From an uncultured Bacteroides sp. (GTDB taxonomy: Bacteria; Bacteroidota; Bacteroidia; Bacteroidales; Bacteroidaceae), in assembly GCA_949289345.1 (NCBI GenBank), contig CASENS010000117.1, positions 1 to 33,009 of the forward strand: a DNA stretch of 33,009 bases, given 5' to 3'. Below, piece by piece: positions 8,914-18,309 of this stretch. The first letter of the stretch is position 1; each line of letters begins with the position of its first letter. Below the pieces are notes generated by a model, which saw only the letters and a program-made list of their open reading frames with translations, did no database searches and had not been told where the DNA came from. A program made the translations under genes and the position numbers.

Positions 8914-8979
8914 GCCTTGGCTGGACGAAGACCGTGCCTTGGCTGGACGAAGGTCATGCCTTGGCTGGACGTTGGCGGT
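8914..8979. repeat. Three-copy tandem repeat with an exact 22-bp period
   Basis: The core GCCTTGGCTGGACG occurs at 8914, 8936 and 8958, exactly 22 bases apart, followed by partly conserved 8-base spacers. It lies in the 152-base gap between cysN and the sulfotransferase, the only sizeable gap in the cluster. Since 22 is not a multiple of three, it does not encode a repeated peptide. The rest of the gap shows no clear promoter. Confidence 0.9.
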
Positions 8980-9014
8980 GTCACCTATGGACGTCGGCAA
9001 AGGGTGCTATGTTA

Positions 9015-10484
9015 CTACTTATTTACTTTAATGGCGATGCCCTGTCGGTCGAGCGCCTTCACCACTTTGTCCACCACTTCGTATTGTTCGGAAGCGATGC
9101 CGAGCTTCGGTAGGTCAAGCACGGGCAAGTCCTCATCCGTCAGCATGTCGCGGTCTTCTACGCGGTCGATAATCATGCCCACGGCGCTGGTGTTGTTCGT
9201 TATCGGGTCGATGAGGATGAACGAGCCGGTAGCCTTGTTCTTCTTATAAGGGTCGAAGAACAGCTCCTTGGCGGTGGTCATCACCACGCGGGCAATCTGA
9301 TTGAGTTGCATCGGCAGGGTCTCTTTGGTCAATTTCCCATTGTCGATGGACAAGTGCTCCATGGTGTTGACATCCACCTTGTACTTGATTTCCGTGACGT
9401 GCGAACGGCTCAAGTTGGTGGTCTGCTTGATGAAGAACGATTTGTTCATGTCCATCGGCTCCTCGTCCATCCACACCAACATGGCCTCGAAGTTGCGAGC
9501 CTCACAGGGCAGGTTGTCGGGATGGACCAGCATCTCTCCGCGCGACACGTCTATCTCGTCCTCCAAAGTCAACGTAACGGATTGGGGAGGGAAAGCGTAA
9601 TCCAGTTCTCCATCGTACGTCACAATGCTCTTCACACGCGATTTCTTGCGCGAAGGCAACGCCATCACTTCGTCCCCCTTGCGCACCACGCCCGAAGCGA
9701 CCTTGGCGCAGAAGCCACGGAAATCGAGGTTGGGACGCAGGACATACTGCACCGGATAGCGAAAGTCCTCCAGATTATGGTCATTGTCTATGTGAACCGT
9801 CTCCAGGAAATCCAACAAAGCGGGACCCGCATACCAAGGCGTACGCTCGGATTTCTCCACCACATTGTCGCCGTCCAAGGCGGAAAGCGGGATACAGGTC
9901 ACGTCGGGAATGCCCAGCGGTTCGATGAATTTCTTATAATCAGCCACGATGGCGTTGAAACGTTCCTCCGAAAAATCCACCAAGTCCATCTTGTTTACGG
10001 CCAACACGACATGCTTGATGCCCAACAGCGATACGAGGAACGTATGCCGGCGTGTCTGTGTGATGACCCCCATGCGGGCATCCACGAGAATGATGGCCAG
10101 GTTAGCTGTCGAGCCGCCCGTTATCATATTGCGGGTGTATTGCTCATGCCCCGGCGTATCGGCTATGATGAACTTGCGGTTGTTAGTAGAGAAATAGCGG
10201 TAAGCCACGTCAATGGTGATACCCTGCTCGCGCTCAGCCTTCAGTCCGTCCAGCAGGAGGGCATAGTCGATGTGGTCACCGGCATTACCCACCCGCTTGC
10301 TATCGCGCTCCAAGGCATCGAGCTGGTCTTCGTAAATCTTCTTGCTGTCGAACAACAGACGGCCTATCAAGGTCGACTTTCCATCGTCCACGCTTCCGGC
10401 GGTAAGAAAGCGTAATAGGTCTTTTTTCTCATCCTTATCCAGAAACGCCTTTATATCCAATTTGCTGTCTTCCATATTCTTCAT
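9015..10484 (-). CDS. cysN: Sulfate adenylyltransferase, GTPase subunit
   Basis: A 489-residue translation-factor-type GTPase that drives ATP sulfurylase: with CysD it turns sulfate and ATP into APS and pyrophosphate. The GTP-binding motifs are intact: GSVDDGKST at 30-38, DTPGH at 109-113 and NKMD at 164-167. Two beta-barrel domains follow, as in EF-Tu. The length is close to E. coli CysN and there is no fused CysC domain, consistent with a separate cysC gene. It starts 15 bases after cysD. A second ATG three codons later is an equally possible start. No APS or PAPS reductase lies in the cluster, so its APS is likely destined for PAPS and sulfonation. Confidence 0.96.
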   Translation of the reverse strand: MKNMEDSKLDIKAFLDKDEKKDLLRFLTAGSVDDGKSTLIGRLLFDSKKIYEDQLDALERDSKRVGNAGDHIDYALLLDGLKAEREQGITIDVAYRYFSTNNRKFIIADTPGHEQYTRNMITGGSTANLAIILVDARMGVITQTRRHTFLVSLLGIKHVVLAVNKMDLVDFSEERFNAIVADYKKFIEPLGIPDVTCIPLSALDGDNVVEKSERTPWYAGPALLDFLETVHIDNDHNLEDFRYPVQYVLRPNLDFRGFCAKVASGVVRKGDEVMALPSRKKSRVKSIVTYDGELDYAFPPQSVTLTLEDEIDVSRGEMLVHPDNLPCEARNFEAMLVWMDEEPMDMNKSFFIKQTTNLSRSHVTEIKYKVDVNTMEHLSIDNGKLTKETLPMQLNQIARVVMTTAKELFFDPYKKNKATGSFILIDPITNNTSAVGMIIDRVEDRDMLTDEDLPVLDLPKLGIASEQYEVVDKVVKALDRQGIAIKVNK

Positions 10485-10499
10485 TCTTAATTCTTCATT

Positions 10500-11408
10500 T
10501 TAGAAATAGCCTTCACGTTTCTTCTGCTCCATGCTGGCTTCTTGGTCAAAGTCTATCACACGGGTCGTACGTTCGCTCTTGGTGGTGGTCATCATTTCCT
10601 CTACAATCTTCTCGATGGTGTCGGCCTCGCTCTCGATGGCACCGGTCAAAGGCCAGCAACCCAAGGTACGGAAACGGATTTTCTTCATCTGAATCTTATC
10701 ACGGTATTGCTCGGGCAGGCGGTCGTCATCGGGCATGATGAGGTTACCGTCTATCTCCACGCATGGACGCTCCTTGGCAAAATACAAGGGCACAATGGGA
10801 ATATTCTCCAAGCGGATGTATTGCCAGATGTCCAGTTCCGTCCAGTTACTCAAGGGAAACACACGGATGCTTTCGCCTTTATGGATGCGGGCGTTGTAGA
10901 TGTCCCACAGTTCCGGACGCTGGTTCTTGGGGTCCCACTGGTGGAAACGGTCGCGGAAAGAAAAAATACGTTCCTTGGCACGCGACTTTTCCTCATCGCG
11001 ACGGGCCCCGCCGAAGGCCGCGTCAAACTTATATTTGTCCAAAGCGTGAAGCAAGGCCTGGGTCTTCATCAGGTCGGTATGCACCTTGCTGCCGTGGGTG
11101 AAAGGGCCTACACCTGCCTTAAACGCCTCCATGTTGCTCTCGACTATCAGATTCCAGCCATACTTCTTGGCATATTCGTCACGAAATTGAATCATCTCCT
11201 TAAACTTCCATTTGGAGTCGATGTGCATCAACGGGAAAGGCACCTTGCCGGGATAGAAAGCCTTCTCGGCCAGTCGCACCATGACAGATGAATCCTTTCC
11301 GATGCTATAGAGCATGACCGGATTCTCAAACTCCGCCGCCACCTCGCGGATGATGTGGATGGACTCGGCTTCGAGTTCCTTCAAGTGGCTCAATTTATAT
11401 TCTTCCAT
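10500..11408 (-). CDS. cysD: Sulfate adenylyltransferase, catalytic subunit
   Basis: A 302-residue ATP-pyrophosphatase-fold enzyme that forms APS from ATP and sulfate together with CysN. The PP-loop is visible as [10 protein letters not shown] (about residues 35-44). Other family segments are the [21 protein letters not shown] region, typical of Cys[16 protein letters not shown], and the C-terminal [16 protein letters not shown]. Length matches E. coli CysD (302 residues). It sits 10 bases after cysC and 15 bases before cysN, all on the minus strand, so the three enzymes are almost certainly made from one mRNA. Confidence 0.97.
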   Translation of the reverse strand: MEEYKLSHLKELEAESIHIIREVAAEFENPVMLYSIGKDSSVMVRLAEKAFYPGKVPFPLMHIDSKWKFKEMIQFRDEYAKKYGWNLIVESNMEAFKAGVGPFTHGSKVHTDLMKTQALLHALDKYKFDAAFGGARRDEEKSRAKERIFSFRDRFHQWDPKNQRPELWDIYNARIHKGESIRVFPLSNWTELDIWQYIRLENIPIVPLYFAKERPCVEIDGNLIMPDDDRLPEQYRDKIQMKKIRFRTLGCWPLTGAIESEADTIEKIVEEMMTTTKSERTTRVIDFDQEASMEQKKREGYF

Positions 11409-11418
11409 TGTTATCTGT

Positions 11419-12018
11419 TTATTTCTTCTGAATTTTGGGTAAAATAAGCTCCAACAACTTGCCTACAGACTCTTCCACACTGAGCACGGAAGTATCAAGC
11501 GTCAAAGCCGAATGCGCGGGAGCCTCAAACGGTGCCGAGATACCGGTAAAGTTCTTTATCTCTCCCCGACGCGCTTTGGCGTATAAGCCTTTCACATCCC
11601 TGCGCTCGCACTCCTCGATGGGCGTGCTGACATAGACTTCCACAAAATCGTCCTTACCGATGATGCGGGCTGCCATCTCTCGGATGTCGTTATTGGGACT
11701 GATGAAGGCTGCCAAGGTTACAATGCCCGTATCTACAAACAATTTAGATACTTCGGCGATGCGCCGTATGTTCTCCACACGGTCGGCCTCCGTAAAGCCC
11801 AGGTTATTGTTGATGCCGCTACGGATATTATCCCCGTCCAGGATGCGGCACAGGATGCCCCGCTTGTGCAACTCCCGCTCCAGGGCGATGGCTATCGTAC
11901 TTTTGCCCGAACCGCTCAGGCCGGTAAACCAAATCATAACACCATGCTGGCCGAGCAATTCCTCTTTGTCTGCCCGGGTCAACATTTTGTCGAATATCGG
12001 ATATATATGTTCTACCAT
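11419..12018 (-). CDS. cysC: Adenylylsulfate kinase
   Basis: This 199-residue kinase phosphorylates the 3'-hydroxyl of APS to make PAPS, the sulfonate donor. The P-loop GLSGSGKST lies at 33-41, followed by the APS-kinase signature [15 protein letters not shown] and the lid region [19 protein letters not shown] chose the ATG at 12016-12018 ([12 protein letters not shown]), which matches the family N-terminus and leaves a 14-base gap to the transporter stop. A longer frame to 12057 would overlap the transporter's last codons and adds an unlikely MALYGGKLIYIYN. The start is preceded by an alternating TA run. Confidence 0.95.
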   Translation of the reverse strand: MVEHIYPIFDKMLTRADKEELLGQHGVMIWFTGLSGSGKSTIAIALERELHKRGILCRILDGDNIRSGINNNLGFTEADRVENIRRIAEVSKLFVDTGIVTLAAFISPNNDIREMAARIIGKDDFVEVYVSTPIEECERRDVKGLYAKARRGEIKNFTGISAPFEAPAHSALTLDTSVLSVEESVGKLLELILPKIQKK

Positions 12019-12032
12019 ATTATATATATATA

Positions 12033-13604
12033 TTAACTTACCGCCGTAAAGGGCCAAATCAGAGGTATCAGCCCTACGGAGATAATCATTACTATCAAAT
12101 CCATCGGAATGCCTATTTTCACGAAGTCCATAAACTTATAGTTACCGGCACCCTGCACAATCAAGTTCGTCTGATAACCGATGGGGGTAGCAAAACCTGC
12201 CGAAGCCGCAATGCAGATAGCAATAAAGAATGGCATCGGGTCGACACCGAACTTGGCCGCCGTCTCCAACGCCAAGGGAAAAGCCAACGCGGCCGCGGCG
12301 TTGTTCGTTATCAGCTCCGTAATAATGAGCGTCACGACATAGAGCAAGCCCAACGCACCCCAAGCGCCCAGCGAACCGGAGACGGTCTTAATGAAATTGG
12401 CTATCAACGCTGCCAAGCCCGACTCTTCCATAGCCGCACTGATGGCAAAGGCACACGCTATCGTAATCAGGATGTCCCAACTGATGTATTTCGTATATTT
12501 CTTGGGCGGAAAAAGTTTGAGCCAGGCCATCACCACGGCTGTAACCGAAGCGAAGAAAAACATGTCCATCTTCACCCGCGGGAAACGCTCTTGAAAATAA
12601 GGCAACTCACCTATTGTCGCGCCCACAATCATGATGATAAGCAAGGCCAAGGCAGTCCATTTTTTCCAACCGGGCATCTGCCTGGAAGGTATTTCCTTTC
12701 CGTTGGTCATCATCAGGAAGACGGACGAGTCACCCCACGTCTTTGTAAAGGCGTCATCGGCCAACAGCACCAGCGTGTCGCCTTCCTGCAAACGCACCTC
12801 GCCCAAATTATGGGTAATCACTTGCCCGCCTTGACGAATTTCCTTGATTTCAGCCCCATACCGGCGCTTAAAATCAAATGTCTTCAATTTGCGCTTCAAA
12901 CCTGGAAAACGGGAAGCAAGCACCACTTCTACCACATGCTGTCCTTTTTCTTCGGCCGCATCGGCTTCCTCTTCCTCAAAGTTATCCGGACGCGAGTCTG
13001 GCAGAAGTTTTTTCGAAGTAAGGATAATAAAAAGAAGGCCTACCACCGTGATAGGTATCCCGATGTAAGCCAGGTCGAACATTTTCAAGCCCTCCAATCC
13101 GCGATCTATCATCATGCCGTGCACTACCAGATTCGTAGAGGTGCCTATCAGCGTACACAAGCCACCTAAGATAGTAGCATAGGAAAGCGGTATCAGAAAC
13201 TTCGTACATGAAAGGCCGATACGCTTCGACCAGTTTTTCAATATTGGCGCAAAAATGACTACCACGGGAGTATTGTTCAAAAACGCCGAGAAAGCACTTA
13301 CAATGGGAAGGATGCGCATCTGTGCCTTGGCAACAGAAGTTTTCTCATTGGGCAAAAGTTTTTTCACCACGGTGCTCAAAGCTCCGCTCTGCCGGATGCC
13401 CTCGCTCACAAGGAACAACAAAGCCACCGTAATCATTCCCCGGTTGCTGAAGCCCGCCACCATCTGCTTCGGTGTAATGATGCCGACAACCATGAACAGC
13501 ACCACCAATGACAACAACACGATGCCCGGACGCATTTTGTCCTTGATAAGAGCAATCAGCATGCCTATCAGGCCGAGCAGTACGAAAATTATCTCAAAAT
13601 TCAT
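12033..13604 (-). CDS. SLC13/DASS-family transporter with a TrkA-C domain, probable sulfate importer
   Basis: A 523-residue polytopic membrane protein. The N-terminal half has about five to six hydrophobic segments with FLNNTPVVV and the ion-binding-type motif GTSTNLVVHG. A cytoplasmic insert (about 205-300) carries a single TrkA-C/RCK-C-like domain (EIRQGGQVITHNLGEVRLQEGDTLVLLA). The C-terminal half repeats the transport fold with ITNNAAAALAFP and GYQTNLIVQG. Sodium-coupled SLC13-type carriers move sulfate or dicarboxylates. The position between cysQ and cysC makes sulfate the likely substrate, but this is inferred from context. It starts 14 bases after cysQ. The regulatory domain could respond to a nucleotide or ion, which is untested. 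Confidence 0.88.
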   Translation of the reverse strand: MNFEIIFVLLGLIGMLIALIKDKMRPGIVLLSLVVLFMVVGIITPKQMVAGFSNRGMITVALLFLVSEGIRQSGALSTVVKKLLPNEKTSVAKAQMRILPIVSAFSAFLNNTPVVVIFAPILKNWSKRIGLSCTKFLIPLSYATILGGLCTLIGTSTNLVVHGMMIDRGLEGLKMFDLAYIGIPITVVGLLFIILTSKKLLPDSRPDNFEEEEADAAEEKGQHVVEVVLASRFPGLKRKLKTFDFKRRYGAEIKEIRQGGQVITHNLGEVRLQEGDTLVLLADDAFTKTWGDSSVFLMMTNGKEIPSRQMPGWKKWTALALLIIMIVGATIGELPYFQERFPRVKMDMFFFASVTAVVMAWLKLFPPKKYTKYISWDILITIACAFAISAAMEESGLAALIANFIKTVSGSLGAWGALGLLYVVTLIITELITNNAAAALAFPLALETAAKFGVDPMPFFIAICIAASAGFATPIGYQTNLIVQGAGNYKFMDFVKIGIPMDLIVMIISVGLIPLIWPFTAVS

Positions 13605-13618
13605 AAATCAATCCTATT

Positions 13619-14446
13619 TTAAATTGTATCTTCCTCCCGTTTGGGGTATACAATGAACCAAGGATTCAGTAAATTCTCCTTATTATAATGCAAGGGTTCA
13701 TACACGTCCGTCCGATAGATTTCTCCACCGGCTGCACGCACAATGGCATGTCCCGCCGCCGTGTCCCACTCCATCGTAGGCGCAAAGCGAGGATAGACAT
13801 CCGCCAAACCTTCAGCCACCAAGCACATTTTTATGGAGCTACCCTTGGAAACCATCTCCACTTTACTATGATTTGTCCGCGCTTCCTTCACGAATTGTTC
13901 CGTCTCAGGTGTCAGATGCGAACGTGAAGCCACCACTACATAGCCTTCATGCCCCTTGTCGGAAGGCAATTTCACGGCACGTGCCATCAGTTCTCCCAAC
14001 GTAGCGTCCTCACGGGACGTAATGCCTTCCAGCTTGTAAGCACCCAATCTTTCGTCCGCAAAATAGAGGATACGTTTTACCGGCACGTATATCACCCCCA
14101 TACGGGGAAGCGAGCCGCTTACCCAAGCAATGTTAACGGTAAACTCTCCGTTGCGCTTGATAAACTCTTTCGTTCCGTCCAAGGGGTCTACAATCCAAAA
14201 GCTCTCCCACTGACTCCGTTCCTTGTAGGGGATAGACCGTCCCTCCTCACTCAGTATCGGATAAGGCGTATCCGACAGCATCTTGCTGATAACCTGATGA
14301 GCCTTACGATCCGCTATCGTCAAAGGGGAATTGTCTGCTTTCCGTTCTATTTGGAAGTCAGATGCCGGATCTTCATAAATGGAAAGTATCGCTTCACCAG
14401 CCGCCAAAGCTGCATCTATTGCTTTTAGGATATATTGTTGTTCCAT
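13619..14446 (-). CDS. cysQ: 3'(2'),5'-bisphosphate nucleotidase
   Basis: A 275-residue member of the inositol monophosphatase fold that hydrolyses PAP (adenosine 3',5'-bisphosphate) to AMP. PAP is released when a sulfotransferase uses PAPS and inhibits such enzymes, so CysQ keeps the module running. The metal-binding signatures are complete: LSEEGR at 65-70, WIVDPLDGTKEF at 84-95 (Asp87, Asp90), and EWDTAAGHAIVRAAGG near the C-terminus. It is the first gene of the cluster, with a 130-base upstream gap (14447-14576) in which I could not find a convincing TAnnTTTG box. Without an APS/PAPS reductase nearby, PAP removal is best explained by the sulfotransferase. Confidence 0.95.
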   Translation of the reverse strand: MEQQYILKAIDAALAAGEAILSIYEDPASDFQIERKADNSPLTIADRKAHQVISKMLSDTPYPILSEEGRSIPYKERSQWESFWIVDPLDGTKEFIKRNGEFTVNIAWVSGSLPRMGVIYVPVKRILYFADERLGAYKLEGITSREDATLGELMARAVKLPSDKGHEGYVVVASRSHLTPETEQFVKEARTNHSKVEMVSKGSSIKMCLVAEGLADVYPRFAPTMEWDTAAGHAIVRAAGGEIYRTDVYEPLHYNKENLLNPWFIVYPKREEDTI

Positions 14447-14576
14447 GCTTTAATCCCTAATAATATAACTATACTTAAATGTTAAATGGGTTGTAAAAGT
14501 AGAAACTTTTTCATTGCGGGAAGTTTTCCAACTTTATTTTATAACTTTCTTTAAGGTTTAAAACAGTTGTTGTTTC

Positions 14577-15785
14577 TCAAAGGAACATTCTCACGAACTT
14601 ACAGGACTTTTCGTTCTCTTCTTCGTCCTCCTCTTCTTCCCGCGGCAACAGCCGGGGCGAGATGCGCTTCTTGGGCGTGAGGCTCATGCCACGCAGCTGC
14701 TCGGCCTGACGAATGACGTTGCCAGGGCCTTGCGAGAGCTGGCTTGTAGCACGGTCGTAGTCCTTCTGAAGGGCCGAGAGGCGGTCGCCAATGGAGAGAA
14801 ACGTATCCGTGAAGCCCGCTATCTTCTCGTAGAGGGCCGTGCCGCGGCGGATGATGTCCTGCACGTTCTTTACCTGGTATTCACGCTTCCACAAATCCAA
14901 TGAAAGGCGCAGGGCGCTGATGAGGTTCGTGGGACTCATGAGGACAACTTTCTTGCGGTAAGCGTACTCCCACAAGGCGGGGTCGGTCTGCACGGCCAGC
15001 AGGTATGCTCCCTCGGTGGGGATGAACATCATGACAAAGTCGGGTGCCTTCAGGTCGTAGTGCGAATAGTCCTTGCGGCTCAGCTCATCGATGTGGGCAC
15101 GGACGGAGGCGAGGTGCGCCTTCAGCTGGCGGGTCTGTTCATCACGGTCGGTCGCGGCGGTATAAGCGGCGTAGGCTGTGAGAGAGACCTTGGAGTCGAT
15201 TATCATTTCGCGGTCATCGGGATAGCGCACGATGATATCGGGCTGCATGCGTTGGCCGCTCTCGGCGTTCACCAGGGTCTCGCCCCGCTCGTCCTTGAGG
15301 AACTCCTGACGGAAGTAGTGCTCACCCTCCAGGAGGCCGCTGGCTTGCAGGATGCGCTCCAGGATGGCCTCGCCCCAGTCGCCCTGCATCTTGGTGTCGC
15401 CTTTCAAGGCGCGGGTCAGGTTATTGGCTTCCTCGCTCAGGCGTCGGTTCAACTCCACCAGCTCCTTGATGCGCTCGCTTAGCGAGAAACGCTCCTTGGC
15501 CTCATCTCCGTACGCCTGCTCCACCTTAGCGCGGAAGTCCTTCAGATTCTCGCCCAAGGGACGCAACAGATGGCCTATCTGCTCAGCGTTCATCCGCTTG
15601 AAGTCCTCCGTGCGGCTTTGGAAGATGCGGTTGGACAGGGCTTCAAACTCGGCGTTCATCCGCCGGCTTACATCCGCGGCAGCCTCACGCTCACGAGCAG
15701 CCCCGCGCCTGGCATAGAGATAGCCCATAATGGCGCCCACGGCACCTCCGGCCACAAGGGAGAGGATGACGAGAGTTCCTATCAT
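14577..15785 (-). CDS. rmuC: RmuC-family protein
   Basis: The protein has 402 residues from the ATG at 15783-15785, which overlaps the map stop by one base (TGATG), a sign of translational coupling. It begins with one membrane-spanning segment ([21 protein letters not shown]), followed by a long charged helical region likely to be coiled coil (about 30-140). The RmuC nuclease-like domain comes next (about 145-350, with [36 protein letters not shown] and [12 protein letters not shown]). In E. coli RmuC limits rearrangements at inverted repeats. The C-terminal tail is strongly acidic ([10 protein letters not shown]). An open frame extends 31 codons upstream inside map but is unlikely to be used. 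Confidence 0.9.
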   Translation of the reverse strand: MIGTLVILSLVAGGAVGAIMGYLYARRGAAREREAAADVSRRMNAEFEALSNRIFQSRTEDFKRMNAEQIGHLLRPLGENLKDFRAKVEQAYGDEAKERFSLSERIKELVELNRRLSEEANNLTRALKGDTKMQGDWGEAILERILQASGLLEGEHYFRQEFLKDERGETLVNAESGQRMQPDIIVRYPDDREMIIDSKVSLTAYAAYTAATDRDEQTRQLKAHLASVRAHIDELSRKDYSHYDLKAPDFVMMFIPTEGAYLLAVQTDPALWEYAYRKKVVLMSPTNLISALRLSLDLWKREYQVKNVQDIIRRGTALYEKIAGFTDTFLSIGDRLSALQKDYDRATSQLSQGPGNVIRQAEQLRGMSLTPKKRISPRLLPREEEEDEEENEKSCKFVRMFL

Positions 15786-16639
15786 CACTCCGTGAGCACT
15801 TCGTTGCCGTCCGGCGTTATCAGTATCTGGCTCTCCCACTGGGCGGAAGGTTGTCCATCGGCGGTGAAGACGGTCCATCCATCATCTTCGTCAATGAACA
15901 CTTCGTACGTGCCCATGTTGATCATCGGCTCGATGGTGAACGTCATGCCCGGCACGATGAGCATGCCCGTGCCCCGGCGTCCGAAATGCTCCACATCAGG
16001 CTCTTCGTGAAACTTGATGCCGCATCCATGTCCGCACAAGTCGCGCACCACGCTGTAGCCGTTCTTCTCGGCATGCTCCTGAATGGCGGCCCCCACATCG
16101 CCCAGGCGTGTCCAAGGCTGCGCCATGCGCACGCCTATGTCGCGGCATTCGCGGGTGACTTCCACCAGCCTGCGCATCTCGGGGGTGACATCGCCAATGA
16201 GGAACATGCGCGAAGCATCGGAGTAGTAACCGCGGTAGATGGTGGACACATCGACATTGATGATGTCACCGTTCTTCAGCACTTCGTGTGTGCTGGGGAT
16301 GCCGTGACACACCACGTCGTTAATACTGGTACAGACGCTCTTGGGGAAGCCCTCGAAGAGAAACGGGGCAGGAATGGCGTCATGGTCGGTGGTGAAGCAG
16401 TACACCAAGTGGTCGATGTCGGCGGTGGTCATGCCCTCGCGAATGTTCTCGGCCACGTAATCCAGCAAGGCGGTGTTGATGCGTGCACTGGCACGGATAC
16501 CTTCTATCTGTTCCTGCGTGCGCAGCAGGTTACGCTGAGGCAGGCGTACACCCTCGCGCTTGTATTGTTGTATCTTAGCTTCCACTTCATCGGGGTAGCC
16601 TTTGGGGGTGAAGCGGGCGCTTTTCATCAGTCTTTTCAT
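15785..16639 (-). CDS. map: Methionine aminopeptidase, type I
   Basis: This 284-residue enzyme removes the N-terminal methionine after deformylation. All expected ligands are present: His112 (substrate contact), Asp130, Asp141, His204, Glu237 and Glu269 for the two metals, plus His211. A 40-residue N-terminal extension precedes the pita-bread fold, making it longer than the roughly 250-265-residue standard form. The last metal-ligand segment reads [10 protein letters not shown] rather than the common FEHT type. It may be one of two map genes, since Bacteroides usually also carry one in the ribosomal protein operon (recollection). An ATG four codons later (16627) is an alternative start. Its stop overlaps the rmuC start. 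Confidence 0.93.
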   Translation of the reverse strand: MKRLMKSARFTPKGYPDEVEAKIQQYKREGVRLPQRNLLRTQEQIEGIRASARINTALLDYVAENIREGMTTADIDHLVYCFTTDHDAIPAPFLFEGFPKSVCTSINDVVCHGIPSTHEVLKNGDIINVDVSTIYRGYYSDASRMFLIGDVTPEMRRLVEVTRECRDIGVRMAQPWTRLGDVGAAIQEHAEKNGYSVVRDLCGHGCGIKFHEEPDVEHFGRRGTGMLIVPGMTFTIEPMINMGTYEVFIDEDDGWTVFTADGQPSAQWESQILITPDGNEVLTE

Positions 16640-16686
16640 TGTTTGCTCTTGTCTTTGTTTTTATAAAATCGTATCATAAATATACG

Positions 16687-16694
16687 CAAAGGTA
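16687..16694 (-). promoter_or_regulatory. -7 promoter box for map-rmuC
   Basis: TACCTTTG on the minus strand matches the Bacteroidetes -7 box and lies about 48 bases before the map ATG. No clear TTG is present at the usual distance. It separates map-rmuC from the upstream transglycosylase gene, whose stop is about 210 bases away. Confidence 0.5.
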
Positions 16695-16903
16695 CGTCTT
16701 TTTTTGTAAATGCCATATTTATCCTGTATAAATCAGTCAAAGAACACGCCGTTCTGTTTGTGCCACCGCCACCGCTGATATACAAATGGAAGATACAAGA
16801 TATTTCGGAAATTCACCCGACTTTGGGCTTTGGAACCAATCCTTGTCTTCTACCTACGCATTTACAGGATGAGTCTATTTTTGACCATTTCGACCCCGTT
16901 TTC

Positions 16904-18292
16904 TCACAAAGGTATTTTCTGGCGGTAGCGTTCATAGCGGGTGGTGATATCGCGCACGAAGTTATAGGTCTCCACGCCTCGGAAGTAGCCGTGACGGCAT
17001 ACGGAGTCGGTATAGTAACGCTCATCAGACTTCAAGAGAATGAATTTCTCTACGTTGTCGCGCCAGACGTATTTATCCTTACCATATTTCTCGGCTAGGG
17101 CCATGGCATCGAGCACGTGACCGATTCCAGAATTGTAGGAAGCCAAGACGAAGTTGACTCGCTCTGGTTCGGGAATGGAACGGAAGCTGCGGGCGGTCTG
17201 TCCAATATACTTGACAGCGGCCCGGACACTCTCCTCCGGATTCTGCTCGCGTCCCGGGGGCACGCCCATGGCGCGAGCGGTGGCTGGCATAAGCTGCATC
17301 AGTCCCTTGGCGCCCGCCCAAGAAACGGCGGTGGTGTCGAAATTGCTTTCGTTATAAGCCAGCGAGGCCAACAGACGCCAGTCCCAGCCTATTGTAGGCG
17401 CGTACTTCTTAAAGAGGGAATCATAGTGGGAAATGATACCTTGGCGCAGGGATAGGATGGGCGTATGGGGCATAGCCTTGCTCTGCTCAAAGTAGCGTTT
17501 CTCGCTGGCCTTGTAGTCAGGCGAAGCGGCGTTGGCCCGGTACCAACGGTCGGCAGCCTCGGCCAGAAGGGGACAATCAAGACGCACAGCCCAAGAGGAG
17601 CGCTGGTCGAAGCTGACGGGCAGGTCAATGTCCAGTTGCGGGAAATACGTACGGTTGAGCCGCGCCACATCGTCATCGCTCACTGTATAAGGTATCTCAC
17701 CATGAGCCACGCGTGTGATAAGATCCTCATGCGTGACACTGTCGCCCTTCACCACGTGTATGTGAATGCCGCCGCCCAGCTCGTTATTCAGGTTCACCAA
17801 GCGGTCGTGGTATTTGCCGGGTTTCACGTAAATGTCCTTACCTACGAGTTGAGTGACATCATTCAGAGGCTTCACCCCCCGCGTACGACGTTGCACCAGC
17901 ACCTGATGGGTGATAATTTCCTCGCCACAATAACACAGACTGTCCTTCCACTCCTTGGTGACTGGAAGAGGGTAAGCGATGAGGTCCCCCTCGCCACGGA
18001 ACAGCATGCACACCATGTCGCGCACGCTGCGCGCCACCTTCACCTCCAGCTCGAGACCCAAGCTGCGGGCAAACTGTTCGGCCAATTCGTACTGGAAGCC
18101 CATGTCCTGGCCACGGTACATGAAATAGGACGTAGAGCTGTAAAGGGTAAGCACCACCAAACGGCCTGTGTCCCGCATCTGGGGCAGGTCGCGGGACACA
18201 GGCCGGACGGGCACGTATTTCTTTCCTCCATCCCGGCAGGCGAAGGCCAAGAGAAGCAGGAACAGAAAAGGTATGAAGGGCTTTGCTTTCAT
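16904..18292 (-). CDS. MltF-like membrane-bound lytic murein transglycosylase
   Basis: A 462-residue lipoprotein. The signal peptide ends in a lipobox LAFAC, with Cys19 as the lipidated residue. Residues about 40-260 resemble a solute-binding protein domain (SBP_bac_3), and about 290-430 form a lytic transglycosylase domain with the catalytic Glu in LAYNESNFDTTAVSWAGAKGLMQLMPATA and the typical VNFVLASYNSGIGHVLDA. This two-domain plan is that of MltF, which cleaves peptidoglycan glycan strands and is regulated by the N-terminal domain. It probably sits in the outer or inner membrane facing the periplasm. It follows uridine kinase by 17 bases and is likely cotranscribed with it. Confidence 0.92.
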   Translation of the reverse strand: MKAKPFIPFLFLLLLAFACRDGGKKYVPVRPVSRDLPQMRDTGRLVVLTLYSSTSYFMYRGQDMGFQYELAEQFARSLGLELEVKVARSVRDMVCMLFRGEGDLIAYPLPVTKEWKDSLCYCGEEIITHQVLVQRRTRGVKPLNDVTQLVGKDIYVKPGKYHDRLVNLNNELGGGIHIHVVKGDSVTHEDLITRVAHGEIPYTVSDDDVARLNRTYFPQLDIDLPVSFDQRSSWAVRLDCPLLAEAADRWYRANAASPDYKASEKRYFEQSKAMPHTPILSLRQGIISHYDSLFKKYAPTIGWDWRLLASLAYNESNFDTTAVSWAGAKGLMQLMPATARAMGVPPGREQNPEESVRAAVKYIGQTARSFRSIPEPERVNFVLASYNSGIGHVLDAMALAEKYGKDKYVWRDNVEKFILLKSDERYYTDSVCRHGYFRGVETYNFVRDITTRYERYRQKIPL

Positions 18293-18309
18293 GCGTTCGG
18301 AAAAGAAGG

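Noticed and set aside
8914-8979. Possible CRISPR array
   Set aside because: Units of 22 bases with 8-base spacers and no cas genes do not fit CRISPR. The same applies to the array at 26765-26874.
9306-10415. A 369-codon plus-strand open frame opposite cysN
   Set aside because: The GTPase motifs of CysN lie on the other strand; the antisense frame shows no family pattern.
11419-12057. Longer version of cysC starting at 12057
   Set aside because: It would overlap the transporter's end and add residues not typical of APS kinases. The ATG at 12018 fits the family.
14514-14540. A small hairpin (AAGTT...AACTT) between rmuC and cysQ
   Set aside because: The stem is only about five mostly A-T pairs, too weak to call a terminator or riboswitch. 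No other structured element is evident in this gap.
16907-16914. TACCTTTG on the minus strand at the end of the transglycosylase gene
   Set aside because: It encodes the last residues (IPL) of that protein and lies about 270 bases from map, which has a better-placed box at 16687-16694.
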